A DNA stretch of 6,100 nucleotides, from positions 1 to 6,100 of the forward strand of contig DASVBJ010000375.1 of the NCBI GenBank assembly GCA_036375895.1, given 5' to 3'. Both the position numbers and the translations under genes were made by a program. Positions 6,033 through 6,100 of the stretch are shown here, in pieces; the stretch's first letter is position 1, and every line of letters begins with the position of its first letter. The notes below the pieces were generated by a model. That model was not told where the DNA came from and ran no database searches. It was given only the letters and a program-made list of their open reading frames with translations. The stretch is from DASVBJ01 sp036375895 (lineage in GTDB: Bacteria > Actinomycetota > Actinomycetes > JACCUZ01).

Positions 6033-6100
6033 ACCTCCTCCTCGCCGCGGCGCAGCCGGCGTACGACGACCAGGGTGCCCGTGACCACGACGGCCGCGTT
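6029..6100 (-). CDS. C-terminal end of a probable membrane protein upstream of gatB (partial)
   Basis: Reading the minus strand from the window edge gives 23 codons and a TGA stop. The peptide is NAAVVVTGTLVVV followed by RRLRRGEEEV. A hydrophobic stretch followed by an Arg-rich, then Glu-rich tail is what the last transmembrane helix and cytoplasmic tail of an integral membrane protein look like. All but one codon end in G or C, and the other two frames on this strand give Arg/Gly/Pro-rich shadow peptides. The TGA overlaps the gatB GTG as GTGA, the usual four-base overlap of coupled genes. The gene's 5' part lies beyond the window, so family and function cannot be told. Confidence 0.72.
   Translation of the reverse strand, partial: NAAVVVTGTLVVVRRLRRGEEEV
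6038..6043 (-). promoter_or_regulatory. Ribosome binding site for gatB inside the end of the upstream gene
   Basis: The minus strand carries repeated GAG triplets just before the gatB GTG. The copy giving GAGGAG at 6038-6043 has a five-base spacing to the start at 6032. The same bases encode the Glu-Glu-Glu of the upstream protein's tail, so the tail sequence may be shaped by the ribosome binding site. Confidence 0.6.

Overview
The window is dense, very GC-rich DNA. Codon third positions are almost all G or C, GTG starts are common, and genes are packed with gaps or overlaps of a few bases. Together with a GatB of actinobacterial type and a lipoprotein sugar dehydrogenase, this points to a chromosomal segment of a high-GC actinobacterium. 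A Nocardioides-like or related soil genus is my guess, but the sequence alone does not fix the genus.

Layout from left to right. (1) 1-1410, minus: a membrane-anchored secreted-domain protein of unknown function. (2) 1429-2343, minus: a D-2-hydroxyacid dehydrogenase, upstream of and probably co-transcribed with gene 1; a small hairpin covers its stop codon. (3) 2344-2427: an 84-base divergent promoter region containing a 7-bp inverted repeat. (4) 2428-3597, plus: a lipoprotein aldose-type (PQQ) sugar dehydrogenase, the only plus-strand gene. It converges on the next gene with only three bases between stop codons. (5) 3601-4524, minus: a papain-fold cysteine protein resembling the BtrH N-terminal family, overlapping the end of gatB. 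(6) 4506-6032, minus: gatB, complete. (7) 6029-6100, minus: the last 23 codons of a probable membrane protein whose stop overlaps the gatB start as GTGA.

How the genes relate. Genes 7, 6 and 5 form one minus-strand, translationally coupled run: a membrane protein, the tRNA amidotransferase B subunit, then the BtrH-like protein. GatB is a housekeeping gene of Gln-tRNA/Asn-tRNA synthesis. The other genes show no obvious link to it or to one another. The sugar dehydrogenase would oxidise aldoses at the outer face of the membrane, while the hydroxyacid dehydrogenase is a cytosolic reductase, probably NADPH-linked.

I see no mobile element, CRISPR array, tRNA, rRNA, defence island or recognisable novel multigene system. 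The least understood items are the BtrH-like protein and the orphan membrane protein at 1-1410. There is no gene-free stretch longer than 84 bases.
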